Positions 7,646 to 17,354 are shown, counted from the first letter of the stretch. The stretch: DNA of 64,000 nucleotides from Roseinatronobacter alkalisoli (GCF_028745735.1 NZ_JAQZSM010000001.1:372001-436000); one strand, 5' to 3'. A program made the numbers and translations. Notes: generated from the sequence alone by a model not told the origin.

Positions 7646-10600
7646 TCAGGCCAAAAGGTTGTGCAGGTTATGGATATGCGCATCAGGGCAGGCCCGCTGC
7701 GCAATGTCGCATAGATGGGCATGGTGGGTCAGGTAGATCACCTGCCCCTTGCGCGCCATATCCCCCAGCAACCCGAAGGCCGCCGCAGCCCGCGCGTCGT
7801 CAAAACTTTCCATGATGTCATCAGCGATGAAAGGCACCATCGGGCGATTGCCTGCAAGTTCCAGATACCCGGCGATCCGCAGCGCCAGATAAAGCTGGAA
7901 ACCAGTGCCCTTGGACAAGGTGTCCACTGGTTTGGCCGCACCACGCGCTTCCTGCGCAATCAGCAATTCGCGCGTACCGTCCGGGCGGGTGGTCAGGCCG
8001 CTGTAGCGCCCGCAGGTCAGCGCCGCAAATGCACGGCCCGCGCGTTCCATCATGCTGGAACGATGCGTGTCGCGGTAGCGTCGCAATGCCTGTTCCACGG
8101 CCAGAATACCGGCTTGCCGTGCCAGATAGTCGTGCGCTTCGTCCTTGATCTGCAAGATCAGGGTCTGGCGTTCTTCTTCCAGTTGGGCGGCGGCGTCATC
8201 CAGTCCGGCGCTGTCCCGTTCCTTCTGCGCGGCGGCCAGTCGGGCATAGGCTTCGCGTTGCGCCTGCTCCTGTGCTTTCAGCGTGGCGGCAAGCGTGTCG
8301 CGTTCCACAGCAGTGGCCTGCGGGTCCAATGCCTGAAGGCGCGTGATTTCGGCCTGAATATCGTCGCAATGCAGGTGGCGTGCCAGTTCGGCCTGGGTTG
8401 CCTTCAGCCGAGTGCTGGCGTCATTCGCGCGGGTGATGGTGGCGATCTGCGCGGCGATCCGGTCCAGCGACTGCGTATCGAACTTCGCGCGCAGGGCTGC
8501 GGTTGCCTGATCAAGCGCCTGTCTGCGACCCATCAGCCCGTTCAGATCTGCGCGCGCCTTGTCGCGCGCGTCGGACAGGCGTTTGCGCCGGGCTTCCATA
8601 TCCTGTGCGGCGCGCAGCCTGTCGCGCAATTGCGGCCATAGCATCCGCAGGTCAGAATTGGATGGCATGCCAAGCTCATTCGCCAGCGCCGCCAGTTGGT
8701 CGCAGAACGCGCGTTCATCCTTGCGGATGCTGTCAATCCGGTGCGTCAGCTCGTGCAATGTGTTGCGCAGGGGCGCAAGCGTTTCCAGTGCCTTCAGTAT
8801 GGCGCGCACCTGCGGCACGGATGATGTGGGCGCGATCCATGTCTGCGCCAGTGTGCCCGTCCAGCGCGTCTGCCAGTCGGTGCGTGCAGTCTGGATCTGG
8901 TCCGCCGCGTTTTGCCTGCGCGTGACATCCCCCTGCGCGCGGGTCAGCGCAGCGTGGCGTTCGGCCAGCCGTGCGGCATTGGCGTTCAGCGCTTCGGCTT
9001 GTGCGAGCAGAAGGGCGTAATCCGCGCTTTCATCGGGGGTGTGCCCCATTGCCTGAATCGCGCGGGCCAGCATTTGCTGCGCTTTGCATAACTGGCCTCT
9101 ACATGTGTCCAGTATCGCCCGGGCGTGCTTTTCCTGCGCGCAATCCTGCAAGGCTTTGCTGCGCCGCGCCTGCCAGTCCAGAAGGTCGGCAAGGCTGCGC
9201 GTCGCGCCGTCCGGTGGTGCAATCCGTGCCCAAAGTGCCGCGACCTGTTCATGCAGACCGGCCAGCGCCGCAGCCACCTGTTTGCGGTGGCCCGTTGCCA
9301 GCGCCAGATCGGCCTGATGGCTGCGCAACTGTTCCAGCCGTTCGGCCATGCGTGCCGCTGCGATCATCTGCGCGGCCAGCCTGTCATGGGTGGCCATGGC
9401 GGCTGCGAATGCGGCTGCTGAATGCGCGTCCATCTGTTGACAATGGGCGGCCCAAAGCCGGTCGCGTGTGTCGCGTGCCGCGGTCATGTCCTGCGCTTCG
9501 GGCGGCTGGTCCGGGCCGATACCGGCCTGCGCGCGGGCCAGAAGTGCGTCCAGCCGCCGGATTTCGGCATCGGCATCGCGCAGGGTGCTTTCGGTGTCGG
9601 TCATGCGCGCTTGCAGCGCGCGCAGTGTGTCGGGGGCGGGCAGGTCGATCGCGTGCAGATCGTCCGGCACGCCCCGCCATGGCAACAGGTCTGCGATGGC
9701 ATGATCGCGGGCCACGCGTGCGCTTTCCCATGCGGTCTGCGCTTCGTTGGCGGCGCGCGAAGGGTCATTGGCGCGCAGATCGGGTAGCAGGGCCTGTAGC
9801 CGGGCCTGCGCCTGGATCCGGTCTTCAGACGGTGGGGGGGTGCTGTCGTTGCCTGTCAGGTCTGCAAGGGTTTCGTTGGCCTTTTCCAGTTCCTGCGCGG
9901 CGTCCCAGGCGCGGTGTGACAGTTCAGCGTCCTGCGTGATCAGCGCTGACAGGGCGTCGATAACCGGCGGGGCCAGCTGCGCGGCGTCCTGGGTTGCTGC
10001 ACCCGGCCCCAGTTCATCCAGCACCTGCGTTATCTGCGCCTGCACAATGTCGCGTTGTGACAGCCGTCTGGGCAGATCATCCTGTTCCTTGGCGATCGCG
10101 CCGAAACGCGCTTGCAGGCCGTCCAGATCCGGCACATGGCGCAGTGCGGTCTGGTCGGGGTCCAACCCGTCAAGCTGCTGTGTTGCGTCGTCAAGTGCGG
10201 CCTGCGCCTGTGGTATCAGCGCGGCCAGCCGGGTGTTTTCCTGCACCCAGCCGGGCAGACCGGCCACCCATTCCGGTGGCAGGGGCACGGGGGCGGGCAG
10301 ACCGGCCAGCAGGGACTTTTCGTCCTGAAACCGTTCCAGAACGGGCAGGGCCGCCAGATCGCGGGCATGGGCATCATGCAGGGTCTGTGTCTGTGCGCGT
10401 GCATTCAGCGCGTGCTGATAAGCGTCTTCTGCGGATTGCACGTCGTCGCATAGTCTGCGCCACCCGCTGACCTGAAGATCAACTGCCTTCCGCGCATCGA
10501 CAAGCTGTTTCAGGCGGTCCTTATGGGCGTGAAGCTGTGTTTTGCGGGCGCGGGGCCGGAACCATTCGTCATTCTGTGTGCGCAAATCCCGCAATCTGTC

Positions 10601-11089
10601 GCCCAGTTCGGCCAGCCCCGCCGTGGCCTGAAACAACAGCTGCCCCAGATCGCCCTCGCTGGCCAGAATGCTGTCGCCGCCCCTGACCAATGTGGCTTCA
10701 TCAAGGGAAAACATCGTGGTGTAGCTGCCGCGCTCCAGCCCGCCCAGAAGTGCGCCAAGCGTGGATTCGGCCACTGGCTGGTTGGTTGCGGCATCCAGCA
10801 ATGTGTTCACATTCCCCTTGATCCGCGCCAGCGCATGGGGGGTGCCATGCGCGTCGCGCAGCCGGGCCCGCACCCGCAGCGCGCGTTTTTCGTGCAGGAA
10901 GTCATACTGTGTCTGGTTCGGGAACCCGAACAAAAAATCCAGCCAAGCCGCCAGAAGCGTGGATTTTCCCGCTTCATTCGGGCCGAAAACAATATGCAGA
11001 TCAGGCGTGCCCTGCGCGGGCGCAGGCAGGGTCAATGTTGCGTCGGTGAAATGGCCATAAGCAGTCAGGTTCAGGCTGTCCAGACGCAT
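7646..11089 (-). CDS. yhaN: YhaN-type AAA ATPase, SMC/Rad50-like
   Basis: 1147 residues. An N-terminal ATPase half with Walker A GPNEAGKS (36-43) is followed by roughly 900 residues rich in Ala, Gln, Arg and Leu heptads (a long coiled coil). A C-terminal ATPase half has a signature-like LSKGTGFQLYLALRIA and Walker B FIADDIMESFDD (about 1086-1096). This is the SbcC/Rad50 plan. It partners the nuclease encoded immediately upstream; the stop and start overlap (TGATG at 11087-11091). In this family the pair is expected to process DNA ends, but its exact task is not well defined. Confidence 0.85.
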   Translation of the reverse strand: MRLDSLNLTAYGHFTDATLTLPAPAQGTPDLHIVFGPNEAGKSTLLAAWLDFLFGFPNQTQYDFLHEKRALRVRARLRDAHGTPHALARIKGNVNTLLDAATNQPVAESTLGALLGGLERGSYTTMFSLDEATLVRGGDSILASEGDLGQLLFQATAGLAELGDRLRDLRTQNDEWFRPRARKTQLHAHKDRLKQLVDARKAVDLQVSGWRRLCDDVQSAEDAYQHALNARAQTQTLHDAHARDLAALPVLERFQDEKSLLAGLPAPVPLPPEWVAGLPGWVQENTRLAALIPQAQAALDDATQQLDGLDPDQTALRHVPDLDGLQARFGAIAKEQDDLPRRLSQRDIVQAQITQVLDELGPGAATQDAAQLAPPVIDALSALITQDAELSHRAWDAAQELEKANETLADLTGNDSTPPPSEDRIQAQARLQALLPDLRANDPSRAANEAQTAWESARVARDHAIADLLPWRGVPDDLHAIDLPAPDTLRALQARMTDTESTLRDADAEIRRLDALLARAQAGIGPDQPPEAQDMTAARDTRDRLWAAHCQQMDAHSAAAFAAAMATHDRLAAQMIAAARMAERLEQLRSHQADLALATGHRKQVAAALAGLHEQVAALWARIAPPDGATRSLADLLDWQARRSKALQDCAQEKHARAILDTCRGQLCKAQQMLARAIQAMGHTPDESADYALLLAQAEALNANAARLAERHAALTRAQGDVTRRQNAADQIQTARTDWQTRWTGTLAQTWIAPTSSVPQVRAILKALETLAPLRNTLHELTHRIDSIRKDERAFCDQLAALANELGMPSNSDLRMLWPQLRDRLRAAQDMEARRKRLSDARDKARADLNGLMGRRQALDQATAALRAKFDTQSLDRIAAQIATITRANDASTRLKATQAELARHLHCDDIQAEITRLQALDPQATAVERDTLAATLKAQEQAQREAYARLAAAQKERDSAGLDDAAAQLEEERQTLILQIKDEAHDYLARQAGILAVEQALRRYRDTHRSSMMERAGRAFAALTCGRYSGLTTRPDGTRELLIAQEARGAAKPVDTLSKGTGFQLYLALRIAGYLELAGNRPMVPFIADDIMESFDDARAAAAFGLLGDMARKGQVIYLTHHAHLCDIAQRACPDAHIHNLHNLLA

Positions 11090-12309
11090 CAGCGCGTGTC
11101 CCCCAACCGGGCCAGAACCTGTGCGAGTCCTTCATCGATCACTGCGGGGTCAAGCTGGTCAAAGCCAGCGCGCAGGGCAGGTTCGGGGGGCAGGGCAGCC
11201 TGCAGGGTGGCGCGCATGTCGTCCAGAGCGGCGAGGAAGCTGTCGGATTGGCGGAATTCATCGTCGATCAGGGCGGCAAGTTGCGCAAGTTCACCCGAAA
11301 CGGATGTCTTGTTCCCCAGATCGAGGACCAGCTTTTCCACCCATGTCTGGCCCAGCCCGCGGGCAAGTTCCTGTGCCTCTGCCAGGGCAAGGTCGCGGTC
11401 GCGCAGCAGGCGCTGCGCAAGGGGGGTGGCCCCGGTCAGGCGCAGACGTGCCACCAGATGCGGCGCGCGGCGCTGTGTTTGTTCCAGCCCGGTGCGGATG
11501 GCGCCCAGCAGGTCGTGCCATTGATCAAGGCCCGTCACATCCACGCGGACCGGACAGAAGGACGCCAGCGCAACGCAGCGCTCCGCCAGATGCAGGGTGC
11601 CGTCATCATCCACCGTGACCAGCGTGACGGTCCCGCCATCCGCCTCGCCAATATCGCGGCCTTGCGGAATGCCCGGCATCACGACACAGGCCGCGCCCTC
11701 ATGGACCATGCGCTTGTGGATATGGCCCAGCGCCCAATAGGCGAACCCACTTGCCTGCAGATCGGACAGGGCGCAGGGGGCATAGGGGTCATGCCCCGGC
11801 GCACCGTTCAGCGATGTGTGCATCAGGCCGATATTGATGGCATCCGCGACAGGCGGGCGGTATTTCGGCAGCAGGCTTTCGGGGGCTTTGGGTTCACGGA
11901 AACTCAGCCCGTGCAGGGCAATGCGCAATGGTCCCTTGTCGATCATCTCGACTCCTGGGCGCCCTTCAAACAGATGCACGCAGGGCGGCAGGGTCAGTTC
12001 GCGGGTGATGCGGCTTTCGGCGTCATGGTTGCCGCGTATGATGAAAGCGCGGATGCCCGCATCATTCAGCCGCGCAAGTTCGGCAGACAGAAAGCGCGCG
12101 GTCTTCATGCTGGTCTGCGACCCGTCATACAGATCGCCCGAAATCAGCAGCGCATCGACCTGTTCGGACAGGCACAGATCAATGATATTTCGCAGGGCAG
12201 TGCGCGTGGCCCCCGCAATCAACCCGGCCAGATCCGGGTCGCGCAACGCGAGAGAGCGCAGCGGACTGTCCAGATGCAGATCAGCAGTGTGAATGAAGCG
12301 AAAACCCAT
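11089..12309 (-). CDS. yhaO: YhaO-type DNA repair exonuclease (metallophosphoesterase)
   Basis: 406-residue SbcD/Mre11-like calcineurin-fold phosphoesterase. All metal-binding motifs are visible: HTADLHLDS near residue 8, LLISGDLYDG, IRGNHDAE, GLMHTSL and ALGHIHK. The start at 12309 (MGFRFIHTADLHLD) puts the first motif at the normal distance from the N-terminus; the longer frame to 12450 runs into a dispersed repeat and has no family resemblance. It forms a two-gene unit with the YhaN-like ATPase. Confidence 0.88.
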   Translation of the reverse strand: MGFRFIHTADLHLDSPLRSLALRDPDLAGLIAGATRTALRNIIDLCLSEQVDALLISGDLYDGSQTSMKTARFLSAELARLNDAGIRAFIIRGNHDAESRITRELTLPPCVHLFEGRPGVEMIDKGPLRIALHGLSFREPKAPESLLPKYRPPVADAINIGLMHTSLNGAPGHDPYAPCALSDLQASGFAYWALGHIHKRMVHEGAACVVMPGIPQGRDIGEADGGTVTLVTVDDDGTLHLAERCVALASFCPVRVDVTGLDQWHDLLGAIRTGLEQTQRRAPHLVARLRLTGATPLAQRLLRDRDLALAEAQELARGLGQTWVEKLVLDLGNKTSVSGELAQLAALIDDEFRQSDSFLAALDDMRATLQAALPPEPALRAGFDQLDPAVIDEGLAQVLARLGDTR

Positions 12310-12454
12310 GGCGTGACACTGCCTTGCTTCGCGCAGGTGCGCAAGGGCGGGAACCCGGAGCATAGGGGGGCGGGGCAGGATCAGGGCAGGGTGTTTCGGG
12401 CCGTTCGCGGACGAAACTGACCTGAAGGGGACGTTGAGGCGCATTCCCAAAGGT

Positions 12455-12693
12455 GCGGAGCAAAGGCCGCAGGGTTTGAAGGGACCGTCGCGCCAGTGGC
12501 GCGGCGAAAGCCCGGAAAACGCGCCATCGGCGGGCCGTCCCGCGGCCTGCCGATTTCGCTGATGTCACGCCAAGCCTTTGAATGCAGGATTGCGCCGCCT
12601 GCATAAAGTGAACTAATCCAATGTGGGACCGGCAGACCCCGGCCCACCGATGGCGCGGGCTATATCCGAGTGCGAATGTCCCCTTCAGGCCAG
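12455..12693 (+). repeat. Dispersed intergenic repeat, copy A
   Basis: Copy A of a repeat found three times in the window. The core runs from the GTCCCGCGGCCTGCCG block (12537-12552) through CCAAGCCTTTG, GCCTGCATAAAGTGAAC and CGGCAGACCCCGGCCCACC to GGCGCGGGCT (about 12660). Shared flanks extend the match to GGAGCAAAGGC upstream and TTCAGGCCAG downstream. The CCGCGGCCTGCCG and CGGCAGACCCCGG blocks are imperfect inverted repeats, so the element can fold. It fills much of the 395-base space between yhaO and the sirtuin gene, which holds no convincing gene. Confidence 0.75.
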
Positions 12694-12704
12694 CCTTGCA
12701 GGGG

Positions 12705-13418
12705 TCACTTTCCCTGGCGACCGTGTTTGCCTGCCAGAACCTCATCCACCCAAGCGGGCACGATCTGGCTTGCCGGGCCAAGGCGCCTGTCCTCGAACAG
12801 CCCCGCCGTGGTAGAGGCTTCAAGGTTCAACTCCAGCGTGGCGGCCCCTGCCGCTGCGGCCTGTTGCACGAACCCCGCCGCCGGATAGACATTGCCCGAC
12901 GTGCCGATGGCCACGAACATATCCGCCTGTATCAGGGCATGTTCGATCCGGTCCATGTAATAGGGGTATTCGCCGAACCATACGATATCCGGACGCGTTG
13001 CAGGACGGGCGCAGGCGGGGCAGGGGGCGGATGGGTCCATGACCTGTGGCGCGTCCCATCTGTGGCCGCAATCTGCACACAGCGCGCGTGTCAACTGCCC
13101 GTGCATATGCACCACATCCGCCGCGCCTGCGCGTTCCAGCAGGTCATCGACATTCTGTGTCACCAGACACACGCTGTCGGGGGCCGCGCGCTGCAGACGT
13201 GCCAGTGCATGATGGGCGGGGTTGGGGCTGGCCGCCAGACAATTGGCACGTCGCGCGTTGTAAAATTCATGCACCAGCGCGGGATTGCGCGCAAACCCTT
13301 CGGGGGTGGCCACATCGTTCAGGTCGTATCTGGTCCACAGCCCGTCCTTGTCGCGGAAGGTGCCCAGCCCGCTTTCTGCTGATAATCCCGCGCCGGTCAG
13401 AATGACAATCCGCTCCAT
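12705..13418 (-). CDS. cobB: NAD-dependent protein deacylase (sirtuin, CobB-like)
   Basis: 237 residues with the sirtuin motifs GAGLSAESG (9-17), TQNVDDLLERAG, the catalytic His in HMHG, two zinc-binding CxxC pairs (CADC, CPAC) and GTSGNVYPAA. It removes acyl groups from lysines using NAD. FYNARR carries the YxxR pair that marks class III (SIRT5/CobB-like) enzymes and favours succinyl or malonyl lysine. The ATG at 13418 has AAGGTG six bases upstream; a GTG at 13427 overlapping the uvrC stop is the alternative. It lies 6 bases downstream of uvrC. Confidence 0.9.
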   Translation of the reverse strand: MERIVILTGAGLSAESGLGTFRDKDGLWTRYDLNDVATPEGFARNPALVHEFYNARRANCLAASPNPAHHALARLQRAAPDSVCLVTQNVDDLLERAGAADVVHMHGQLTRALCADCGHRWDAPQVMDPSAPCPACARPATRPDIVWFGEYPYYMDRIEHALIQADMFVAIGTSGNVYPAAGFVQQAAAAGAATLELNLEASTTAGLFEDRRLGPASQIVPAWVDEVLAGKHGRQGK

Positions 13419-13423
13419 GCCTG

Positions 13424-15304
13424 TCACCTTGCGTTCAGATGGTCATGAATGACCTGCGCCAGTGTTTCCGAAATGCCGCCCACTGCCTGCAAATCCGAAA
13501 GCCCTGCGCGGGCCACGGCCTTGGCTGACCCGAAATGCGCCAGAAGCGCACGTTTGCGCCCCGCACCCACGCCCGGAATATCATCCAGCGGCGAGGCGCT
13601 GACCGCCTTGGCCCGTTTCGCGCGGTGGGTGCCGATGGCAAAGCGGTGGGCCTCATCGCGCAGGCGCTGGACGAAATACAGGATGGGGTCATTGTGGCGC
13701 AGCGCAAAGGGGCGCGCACCGGGGCGGTGGAATTCTTCCTTGCCTGCATCGCGGTCAATACCCTTGGCCACGCCCACGACCGGAATGTCATCAACCCCCA
13801 GATCGCCCATGATTTCGGCCACGACACTGACCTGACCCGCGCCGCCGTCAATCAGCAACAGGTCGGGCCATGTGTCGCCCTGGCGGTCAGGGTCTTCCTT
13901 CAGCAGGCGCTGGAAGCGGCGGGTCAGAACTTCTTTCATCATGCCGAAATCATCGCCCGGTGTCAGGCTGTCACCACGGATGTTGAACTTGCGATACTGG
14001 CTTTTGATGAACCCGTCCCGCCCTGCAACAATCATGGCGCCCACGGCATCCGTGCCCTGAATATGGCTGTTGTCATAAACCTCAACACGTTCGGGCGGCC
14101 CGTCCAGCCCGAAGGCTTCGGCAAGCCCGTCCAGCAAACGCCCCTGCGCGGCGGTGGAGGCCATGCGCATCGCCAGACTTTCGCGTGCATTGCGCAGCGC
14201 GTTTTCGACCAGTTCCGCCTTTTCACCGCGCCGGGGCACGGTCAGGTCCACCTTGCGGCCTGCGCGTTCCCCCAACGCGGTGGCGACCAGATCGGCATTT
14301 TCCAGATCATGCGACAGCAGCAGCAATCGCGGTGGTTCCTTGCCATCATAGAACTGTGTCAGGAAGGCTTCCAGAATTTCGGGTTCTTCCGCCCCCGCAC
14401 CGGTTGCGGGATAAAAATCGCGGTTGCCCCAGCTTTGATTGGCGCGGATGAAAAACACCTGCACGCAGGCTTGCCCCTTTTCCAGATGCACGGCAATCAC
14501 ATCCGCTTCGGTCACGCCGCGCGGGTTGATGCCCTGGGATTGCTGCACATTGGTCAGCGCGCGGATACGGTCGCGCAGCGCGGCGGCGCGTTCAAATTCC
14601 ATCCCGTCAGATGCGGCCTGCATATCTTTTGCCAGTTGCGCCTGAATCCGCGTGCTTTTGCCCGACAGGAAGCGTTCGGCATCGGCCACCAGCCCCGCAT
14701 ATTCATCTTCGGACACATAGCCCACGCAAGGCGCGCTGCACCGCTTGATCTGATACAGCAAACAGGGGCGGGTGCGGCTGTGGAACACGGAATCGGTGCA
14801 ATTGCGCAGCAGGAACACCCGCTGCAACTGGTTCAGCGTGCGGTTCACGGCACCCGCGCTGGCGAAGGGGCCGAAATAGCTGCCTTTCACCGACCGCCGC
14901 CCGCGATGCTTGCGCAATTGCGGGAATGCGTGATCCTTGGGCAGCAGGATATAGGGAAAGCTTTTGTCATCGCGCAGCAGCACGTTGTAGCGCGGTTTCA
15001 ACTGCTTGATCAGGTTCTGTTCCAGCAGCAGCGCTTCGGTTTCCGTGCGCGTGGTCAGGAACATCATGCTGGTGGTTTCCGAAATCATCCGCGCGATGCG
15101 CGCCGAATGCCCCGAAGGGCGCGCATAGTTCGACACCCGCATGCGCAGGCTGCGCGCCTTGCCGACATACAGCACTTCGGACTTTTCGTTCAGCATGCGG
15201 TAGACGCCTGGCGAATTGTCCAGCGATTTCAGATAGGACTGAATGCAGGCATGACCGCGCAGTTCCGGGTTTGTCATATCCGTTGTCGGGGTGCTGTCCG
15301 TCAT
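13424..15304 (-). CDS. uvrC: Excinuclease ABC subunit C
   Basis: 626 residues with the full UvrC layout. The GIY-YIG nuclease domain is at about 30-110 (SPGVYRML...VLYVGKA). A Cys cluster ([13 protein letters not shown]) follows, then the UVR/UvrB-binding helix ([11 protein letters not shown]), the RNase H-like endonuclease domain with [11 protein letters not shown], and C-terminal helix-hairpin-helix motifs ([17 protein letters not shown]). It makes the two cuts of nucleotide excision repair. The start at 15304 has AAGGAC eight bases upstream. Confidence 0.95.
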   Translation of the reverse strand: MTDSTPTTDMTNPELRGHACIQSYLKSLDNSPGVYRMLNEKSEVLYVGKARSLRMRVSNYARPSGHSARIARMISETTSMMFLTTRTETEALLLEQNLIKQLKPRYNVLLRDDKSFPYILLPKDHAFPQLRKHRGRRSVKGSYFGPFASAGAVNRTLNQLQRVFLLRNCTDSVFHSRTRPCLLYQIKRCSAPCVGYVSEDEYAGLVADAERFLSGKSTRIQAQLAKDMQAASDGMEFERAAALRDRIRALTNVQQSQGINPRGVTEADVIAVHLEKGQACVQVFFIRANQSWGNRDFYPATGAGAEEPEILEAFLTQFYDGKEPPRLLLLSHDLENADLVATALGERAGRKVDLTVPRRGEKAELVENALRNARESLAMRMASTAAQGRLLDGLAEAFGLDGPPERVEVYDNSHIQGTDAVGAMIVAGRDGFIKSQYRKFNIRGDSLTPGDDFGMMKEVLTRRFQRLLKEDPDRQGDTWPDLLLIDGGAGQVSVVAEIMGDLGVDDIPVVGVAKGIDRDAGKEEFHRPGARPFALRHNDPILYFVQRLRDEAHRFAIGTHRAKRAKAVSASPLDDIPGVGAGRKRALLAHFGSAKAVARAGLSDLQAVGGISETLAQVIHDHLNAR

Positions 15305-15383
15305 CGCGCGAAGTCCTTGCTGATTCTGTCCTTGTCTGCAATGTCCAGACTGGTCCTGCAACCTGAATCCTGTCCACTGAATC

Positions 15384-15510
15384 TGTGGATAAGTCTGTGG
15401 GCGAAAACGGGAACTGAACGATTTTCCCTTGAATCCCTGTCGGTTTCAAGGCCTGCCTAAAAAATAGGCAATATCGCAAGTCATTGTTTTTAATTATAAT
15501 TTAATTCTGT
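15384..15510. promoter_or_regulatory. uvrC upstream region: DnaA box, inverted repeat and AT-rich tract
   Basis: The 299 bases between uvrC and the next gene hold no gene. A perfect DnaA box (TGTGGATAA at 15384-15392, the complement of TTATCCACA) lies 80 bases upstream of the uvrC start. A perfect inverted repeat TGCCTA-A5-TAGGCA is at 15454-15470. A tract of A and T (about 15484-15506) is unusual in this GC-rich window. The uvrC promoter probably lies here; no exact -35/-10 pair is claimed. Confidence 0.45.
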
Positions 15511-15603
15511 CCGGCCAAGGCACTGAAATTTCTTAATAAATGGTTACGGTTTTGTGACCGGACCGTGAACGGTGTACAACTTGGCAGATATTGCGATGCA
15601 GGA

Positions 15604-16386
15604 CTATTGTATGCCCGCCCCTTCAGGGGAGTGCCATCCCAGATGCTGGCCGCCATCCACACATAAAATCTGGCCTGTAACCGCTGATGAATCCATGAAA
15701 AAACCCAGTGCTGCGGTAATGTCGGACAGGTTGGCCCCGCGCGCCAGAATTGTAGAGCGGCGGCTGTGCAGATAGGCTCCTTCGGTTTGATCCGCAGCTT
15801 GCAATGTCGGGCCGGGGCCGATGGCATTGACCCTGACATGCGGTCCCAGTTCCTGCGCGGCCATGCGGGTGAAGGCCCACAGCCCCATCTTGGCGATGGA
15901 ATAGGTCATATGCTGTGGGGTCAACCTGCGCACTTTCTGGTCAATCATGTTGACGACCAGCCCGCCTGCCACAGCTTCGCCCACAGCGTCGCGCGTTGCC
16001 GGGGGGCATTGCGCCGCAAAGGCCTGAGTCAACACGAAGGGCGCGCGCAAATTTGTCATCATATGCATGTCCCAGCTTGCGCGGGTGGCGCTGGCAATGC
16101 TGTCTTCCTTGAATATTGAGGCGTTGTTGACCAGCATGCTCAGTGGGCCGGTGCCAAGGGCCTGCACGGCGTCGGGCACAACCCGGTCCAGCGCATCCTC
16201 ATCCAGCAAATCCGCCTGAACGCAGACTGCCTTGCGCCCCATTGCGGTGATTTCGGCCTGCAGGCTGTGCGCGGCCGCGTCGGAACTGGCGTAATGAATG
16301 GCGATATCATACTCCCGCCGCGCCAGATACAGGGCCATTTCGCGCCCGAGCCTGTGGGCTGCACCGGTTACAAGGGCATTGGGCAT
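15604..16386 (-). CDS. Short-chain dehydrogenase/reductase, pteridine-reductase-like (FolM/PTR1)
   Basis: 260-residue SDR with the cofactor motif TGAAHRLG (7-14), NNAS (87-90) and the catalytic YSIAK (Y162, K166), ending in the SDR tail VTGQILCVDGGQHLGW. Where classical SDRs have a catalytic Ser, this one has MIDQK (D149). PTR1 and FolM use Asp at that place, and the TGAAHRLG start also looks like theirs. Reduction of dihydropterins is therefore the best guess, but substrate is not proven by sequence. It lies four bases downstream of the exchanger gene, so they are probably one transcript. Confidence 0.8.
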   Translation of the reverse strand: MPNALVTGAAHRLGREMALYLARREYDIAIHYASSDAAAHSLQAEITAMGRKAVCVQADLLDEDALDRVVPDAVQALGTGPLSMLVNNASIFKEDSIASATRASWDMHMMTNLRAPFVLTQAFAAQCPPATRDAVGEAVAGGLVVNMIDQKVRRLTPQHMTYSIAKMGLWAFTRMAAQELGPHVRVNAIGPGPTLQAADQTEGAYLHSRRSTILARGANLSDITAALGFFMDSSAVTGQILCVDGGQHLGWHSPEGAGIQ

Positions 16387-16390
16387 GCGG

Positions 16391-17332
16391 TCACACTCCG
16401 ATTTGCATCAATGCCCAGATGTAGCCCGCATATCCCAGAAGCAACACCCCCCCCCATATCCGGGTGATCGGCTTTTCGGTCCAGATGAACGGGGCCAGAA
16501 CAAGTGATGCGCCCAGCATGACCCACAGATCAAGCTGCACCATCTGCGCTGGAATCACCATGTCCCCGACCTGCCCCGCTACCCCCAGGATCAGTGCCAG
16601 ATTGAACAGGTTCGACCCGATGATATTGCCCAGCGCAACGCCCCCTTCGCGGCGGATGGCGGCCATCAGGGTTGTGGCCAGTTCCGGCAGCGACGTGCCG
16701 ACAGCAACAATGGTCAACCCGATCATCAGGTCGGACACGCCCAGCGTTTCGGCAATATCGACCGCACCGCTGACCAGCAGATTCGCGCCCAGTGGCAGGC
16801 CAATAATGCCAATCACGGTATAAAGTGCGATCCGCGCGCCGGGCATGGACGGGTCCGCGCCTTCCAGCGCATCAGGTTGCGTGCGGCTCTCGCGGCCCCG
16901 CCGGATGCTGTCGGCCATGAACAGCGCGAATGCCGCCAGCAGAACCAGTCCCTGCCACCCGCCGATCACGCCCGTCAGCGCCAGTGCTGTGAACAGGACC
17001 GACACTGCCAGCATCATCAGATAATCGCGCAGTACCTCTCGGTTGACCGCAAGTGCGGATACCAGCGCGGGCAGGCCCAGCACCAACAGGATATTGGCGA
17101 TATTGGACCCCACGACATTGCCCAGTGCCAGCCCGCCCGCATCCTGCAATATGGCCTTGACCGATACCAGCAATTCAGGCGCGGATGTGCCGAATGCCAC
17201 GATCGTCATGCCGACCATCAGCGCGGGAATGCACAGCCGCAGCGCCAGATTGACCGCGCCGCGCACCAGCAAATCCCCCGCCAGCAACAAGACCACAAGG
17301 CCCACTGCGACTTGCGCAAGGTCAATCAGCAT
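16391..17332 (-). CDS. Calcium/sodium exchanger (YrbG/CaxA family)
   Basis: 313-residue membrane protein made of two homologous halves, about ten membrane segments in all. Each half carries the alpha-repeat: FGTSAPELLVSV...GNVVGSN in the first, VGTSLPELATTL...GNIIGSN in the second. These acidic residues line the ion site of K+-dependent and K+-independent Na+/Ca2+ exchangers. A cytoplasmic loop near residue 150 (RRGRESRTQPDALEG) separates the halves. It probably exports Ca2+ in exchange for Na+ or H+. Confidence 0.9.
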   Translation of the reverse strand: MLIDLAQVAVGLVVLLLAGDLLVRGAVNLALRLCIPALMVGMTIVAFGTSAPELLVSVKAILQDAGGLALGNVVGSNIANILLVLGLPALVSALAVNREVLRDYLMMLAVSVLFTALALTGVIGGWQGLVLLAAFALFMADSIRRGRESRTQPDALEGADPSMPGARIALYTVIGIIGLPLGANLLVSGAVDIAETLGVSDLMIGLTIVAVGTSLPELATTLMAAIRREGGVALGNIIGSNLFNLALILGVAGQVGDMVIPAQMVQLDLWVMLGASLVLAPFIWTEKPITRIWGGVLLLGYAGYIWALMQIGV

Positions 17333-17354
17333 TCACAACCCTTTCAGAAGAAGA

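Noticed and set aside
12281-12823. Reading frames in the yhaO-cobB space
   Set aside because: They translate the dispersed repeat. The same peptide pieces (GRGLP..., GRPRDG) turn up at the other copies, showing that the DNA, not a protein, is repeated.
15384-15510. Replication origin near uvrC
   Set aside because: Only one exact DnaA box and none of the usual neighbours (dnaA, hemE, parAB). Kept as a possible regulatory site instead.
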